Source: Mugil cephalus (taxonomy: Eukaryota; Chordata; Actinopteri; Mugiliformes; Mugilidae). From it: a DNA stretch of 64,000 nucleotides. The stretch spans positions 3,861,501 to 3,925,500 of the forward strand of contig NC_061778.1 in NCBI RefSeq assembly GCF_022458985.1, in the 5' to 3' direction. Every line of letters begins with the position of its first letter. Position 1 is the stretch's first letter. Under the pieces are notes generated by a model. The model was not told the DNA's origin and made no database searches. It was given only the letters and a program-made list of their open reading frames with translations. The position numbers and the translations under genes were made by a program. Below, piece by piece: positions 60,701 to 64,000 of the stretch.

Positions 60701-63661
60701 ATCCCAATGCCCCGTGTTAACACAGACTGCTGCGAAGATTAAATGTTATCAAGATGAAATGAAGAATTACGCTTTCATTCATTTTGACATATTTATTCAT
60801 ATTTAAACACTTTTAAGCTGCTACGTCTGTGACGTCAGTAGCAGCGCGACCGGCTACCGTAATACCTGTAGTGTGTGCGCAACACCTTTCTTCTCATTCA
60901 TGAAAAAAAGCTAAAATTGGGGACATTTTCAGGGACAGCTTTAGCCGGGGGACAGGTCATCCAAAACGGGAGACTGACAGAAATCAGGGACGTCCGATCA
61001 CCCTAAAAAAAAAAAAAAAAAAAAAACAACCAACACGGCACCTTTTATCGGCTTTTCCCTATGACCCGTCTTCATTTTCAGACTTTTCCGTCTAAACCAA
61101 ACCTCGCAGTGACACAGACGCACCGTGCATGTTTAGAAGCGATACATTGTTTCGGTATATATTAAAAATTTATATCATAACTTAAAAAAATATTTGGTAT
61201 GTACCGGTTTACCGTCCAGCCTTAATGGCGTGTATGAACAGAACTATGTAGAACGTCGTTAAGATAATCCGCTATCTAATCAAACCAGGACTGTACTGTG
61301 TCATTCCCAGCTGTCATGAACCCTGTTGGTCAACACTGTGAAGATCATGAGCTTCTTCTTCTTTAGTGACCAACTATAACACTTCTTCAGCTCGGTGGGG
61401 GTGGGGGGGATGTTGTTTTGCGGTTTGCTGATGAGGAAGGAAAAGAGGAGAGACGGAGGAGCAAGTGGCGCAATCTCGAGATGGCCTGATGAGCAGTTCA
61501 TTCGCCCTCACAGCCAGTGGTCATCCCTCACCCTTCCCTCCCTCCCTCCTTCCCTCCCTCCTTTTTCCTCTCGCACAACCCCTCGCTTCACCCGGCGAGG
61601 ATCCGTTCTGTTCTTTTTCCGGCGGCGGCGGTGGCACAATGGAGGCATGGTGCCGTTGGCGCAGCGCGGCACGCTGCGTAATCCCGTGTCAGTTTGTGGC
61701 TTATTGACAGCGTCGGGGTTGTTAGATAACGGTGACAAAAACTTGAATGTCACATGTTTCTGTGTTCTGTGTGTGCCCCGCGTGTTTTTTTTTTTTTTTG
61801 TGTGTGTCTGAGTGTGAGCCCATGTTGTGGAATGTTTGGAGTGAGTGCGCAGTGACTCACTTTCTGAGAGGACTCATTCTCTCTGTCTCTGTTGAATGTC
61901 ACAGTGTTTTGCCCCCTTTCAGCGGAGCCCCGGCCTCTCGGAGGCAGCGGCTCTGCCTTTTCTTTTTCTTTTTTTTTTCTTTTTTACACCTTAGACCTCA
62001 GCAGGACCGGCCTCTTTGTTCCCAGACACAGGGAAAGAATTTTTCTGCTCTCAGTTTTTTTGCATTAAACACCAACTGCAGCCGATTTCATGCTCACATT
62101 GTTTGAGATTCTTAAGAGTTGTTTTGCAGCAGTTCAGTCTTCTTGATGCAGCTTTTTTAACCACATATAACAATTTAAATACTCTAGTAGCCGCTATTAC
62201 CTTTTGAGACAAATTTAGTCCCCATCTTCAACCTAAAAAGCCTCATTTTATTGTTTTTCCCATGCATCAATCTATTGATTATGCTCCATAAGATTAGAAT
62301 CAAGACAACAAAAGCTTCCGTTAAGAAAATCTTGAAAGAGCAAAGAGGAATATAAATGGTTCAAGACTTCACCTCAGTGCATGTTTGCCTGTAATCGATC
62401 TCGTTATGACAAAACCAAACTATATTTGCTAATTATTTTATAATTCTTCTAAATATTGACGTCACAAACAGAGGGAAGCTTGAGGTGAACACTCATTGGT
62501 TAGACTACGTTGTGACTGAAATTACGTTAGGTTAATAATTACTTGGAGGATTCCTGTTATGTGTAAATGCTAATGCTAACCGCTAGCTAACTCAACATTA
62601 GTTGTGTGTTTCAGGGGTGTTGCATTTACTACGTTACCCTCCGCAGTGGTTCCTCTTACTTCTTGTAAAACATGTTGGAGAGGCTTCACTTGATAAAGAC
62701 AGACCAGACTTTGTCCCCTCTGTGTGTCCTACTTTAGTTAAATCGTCCATCCAGTGAGTGAGAGTGTAGGGGTCGGTGAATGTAGTCCCATCAGTCAACT
62801 TTTTTAAAATAACACTCATGGTCTCAGGGAGTGAGTGTATTAGTATATTCTCTAAAATATGCGTTTTCCCTTGTCCATTCTTGCCAAAACAGTCCATTGA
62901 AATATGCTAACCACTGTTTACACGCTATATGTTTGAGATGTTTTGCCTCCAGTTAAGCTCCGCCCCTCAAAAAACGCCACATTGTTTACAAACTGTGAAG
63001 GGGTCTATAGTATATTGTGTTTTTTGTATTATATATGTTGTCGAGTGCCTGTACGTTGCTGCTGCAACTGTGAAATTTCTCAGTTCCTGTCTATTCTCAC
63101 TGTAAAGAGGTTGAAGCTGCTTTCATGGAGAGATTTCTTATGACATTCAGAAAAATTTTTGCTTTCACATTAACAGGCACCCACTAAGTGATGGTAATAC
63201 TGCTGACAGAAAGATCCTTTGTGGAAACTATTACCGACACACTAGTCTCACTTTAGTTTGAACTTCTCACACCGACATTAAGTCCGAGTCAGCACGCTGA
63301 GCCGGCAATTCTGTTCAGAAGACCTCAAATCTCACCGCTTCACACTTTTATGTTTCACGTTTTTCGACCCAGGTCTGAACAAGACCAGCACCTTCTCATG
63401 CGAGGCCCAGAACGGGAAGGGCGTGGCCACGTCCGGATCCGGTACCGTCACAGGTAGGTGCCGCACAACGGGAGACACAGAACTCTCTCTTTGATTAGTC
63501 TGTTTTCAATAGCTTTTATCTGATCATTTTGTTGCCTTTCCTCAGTTCTCCCATCGAAGCCCCAGAACGTGACCGCGGTGGAGATCACCCAGACCGCGGC
63601 CCGGCTGTCGTGGCAGCCCGGTTTCGGAGGCAACTACCAGATAATCCGCTGCTCCGTTCAG
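54732..63661 (+). CDS. axl: Receptor tyrosine kinase Axl, 5' part (runs beyond the window)
   Basis: TAM-family receptor for Gas6. Exons in the window: 54732 or 54789-54870, 58149-58365, 58784-58884, 58990-59172, 63373-63453, 63546-63661; phases agree. From the Met at 54789 they give 260 aa. That Met opens a signal peptide (MSGSGCSLLILVGVFSCLNP); the in-frame Met at 54732 adds 19 polar residues, so the second start is preferred. Visible: Ig1 with Cys52/Cys114, Ig2 with Cys157/Cys204, several NxS/T sites, and the first fibronectin III domain from about residue 222 (LPSKPQNVTAVE). GWIIMSTLRI, EGLPHF, GPPEPV, LQDGAPL and GLNKTSTFSCEAQN favour Axl over Tyro3 and Mertk, as does the location beside tgfb1 and CYP2. 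Kinase exons lie outside. No breaks seen. Confidence 0.92.
54871..58148. other. Intron 1 of axl
   Basis: G-rich and purine-rich at 55.85-56.25 kb, with a CGG run near 56.78-56.80 kb. A dispersed repeat occupies about 57.18-57.47 kb. No second gene seen. Confidence 0.55.
57180..57475. repeat. Dispersed repeat, copy 1
   Basis: GTCTTCAACAGGGGGTCC start, then CTGTGTATTATTTGCATAGC. The latter matches CTGTGCATTATTTGAACAGC near 59.54 kb, and both are followed by GCTTAATA. Confidence 0.5.
59530..59870. repeat. Dispersed repeat, copy 2, with a CACTTTATTAGGTACACCTG segment
   Basis: Begins with the phrase shared with 57.33 kb, runs through CACTTTATTAGGTACACCTG (a very common teleost repeat phrase) and ends near GTTGAAGACTCCTGG, which is also seen in reverse at 8.87 kb. 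Confidence 0.5.
60596..61004 (-). repeat. TAGGGTGACC-type dispersed repeat, copy 2 (inverted)
   Basis: Minus-strand copy of the element at 51.21 kb, starting TAGGGTGATCGGACGTCCCT at 61004. It lies next to a poly(A) run. Confidence 0.65.
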
Positions 63662-63980
63662 GTGAGACGTCACTCGGAACGTGAGGGGAAAATACCGCGG
63701 CTGGCCGAGAAAAGCTTGCCTGGAAAAAAAAAATCAGCGCAACTGTTTGACCTGGCAGCTTAAACAAACACATCATTCAAACCGGTGTTTGCAGACTGAT
63801 TTCCGAGGAACAGGGCTTTACCTTTTAGCTTTAGCCTAATTTTAAAGAAAAGAGAAGTAGCTTTTCTTTTCTTGGCTTTACTCATCCTGAACCCCTCCCT
63901 GCCTTATTCATGAACCAGTGGATCATGTTTCACTCTGGGAAAGTGGCCTCCTGGACTAATCTTACGTAGCATGTCTCTCT

Positions 63981-64000
63981 CTGTGTGTGTGTGTGTGTGT
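63981..64000. repeat. (GT)n microsatellite cut by the window edge
   Basis: At least nine GT units up to the last base. Confidence 0.9.

Larger units (their letters stand above)
59173..63372. other. Intron 4 of axl
   Basis: A 4.2-kb intron with dispersed repeats at 59.5-59.87 kb and 60.6-61.0 kb, a poly(A) run near 61.0 kb and a pyrimidine-rich tract at 61.52-61.58 kb. No gene within it recognised. Confidence 0.6.

Overview
This is nuclear DNA from a ray-finned (teleost) fish. The genes have short exons split by introns with GT-AG borders. The non-coding DNA is rich in Tc1-like, hAT-like and non-LTR elements of the kind common in teleosts, plus many microsatellites. Nothing bacterial or viral was seen. 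The gene set tgfb1 - CYP2 cluster - axl matches the conserved neighbourhood of human 19q13.2 (CYP2 genes, AXL, TGFB1). The species cannot be named from the sequence.

Layout. From 1 to about 6.7 kb I see no gene, only repeats. From 15.9 kb down to about 7 kb, on the minus strand, lies a complete six-coding-exon TGF-beta 1 gene (388 aa). Divergent from it on the plus strand is a nine-coding-exon CDKL-type kinase, best matched to CDKL4 (347 aa, 20.2-27.9 kb). Its introns hold a tRNA-Ala(AGC) gene, a non-LTR reverse transcriptase fragment, and a hAT-like element with clean 8-bp target duplications and a nested LINE fragment. From 29.1 to 42.0 kb, on the minus strand, are three CYP2-family P450 units. 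The first keeps only exons 1, 2, 8 and 9 and looks broken. The other two are complete nine-exon genes of 491 codons each. They form a tandem duplication of about 4.5-4.9 kb that includes the TATA promoter and the 3' end. Each copy later received different transposon insertions, which gives a relative order of events. From 44.7 to 50.3 kb, on the minus strand, is a five-exon gene for a 301-aa PH-domain protein I cannot name. From 54.7 kb to the right edge, on the plus strand, is the 5' part of the receptor tyrosine kinase gene axl: signal peptide, two Ig domains and the start of the first fibronectin III domain. It runs off the window.

Functional view. The neighbourhood joins a secreted cytokine (TGF-beta 1), a receptor kinase (Axl), xenobiotic or endogenous-substrate monooxygenases (CYP2) and a CDK-like kinase. 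They share no obvious pathway; conserved synteny is the better explanation for their being together. I found no convincing new biological system. The most useful second-look items are the exon-deleted CYP2 unit, the two diverging CYP2 duplicates (one with Ser in place of the conserved helix-I Thr), the unnamed PH-domain gene, and several datable nested transposon insertions. All exon borders were set by hand from splice signals, reading phase and family length. All family names come from memory of family sequence, without a database search.
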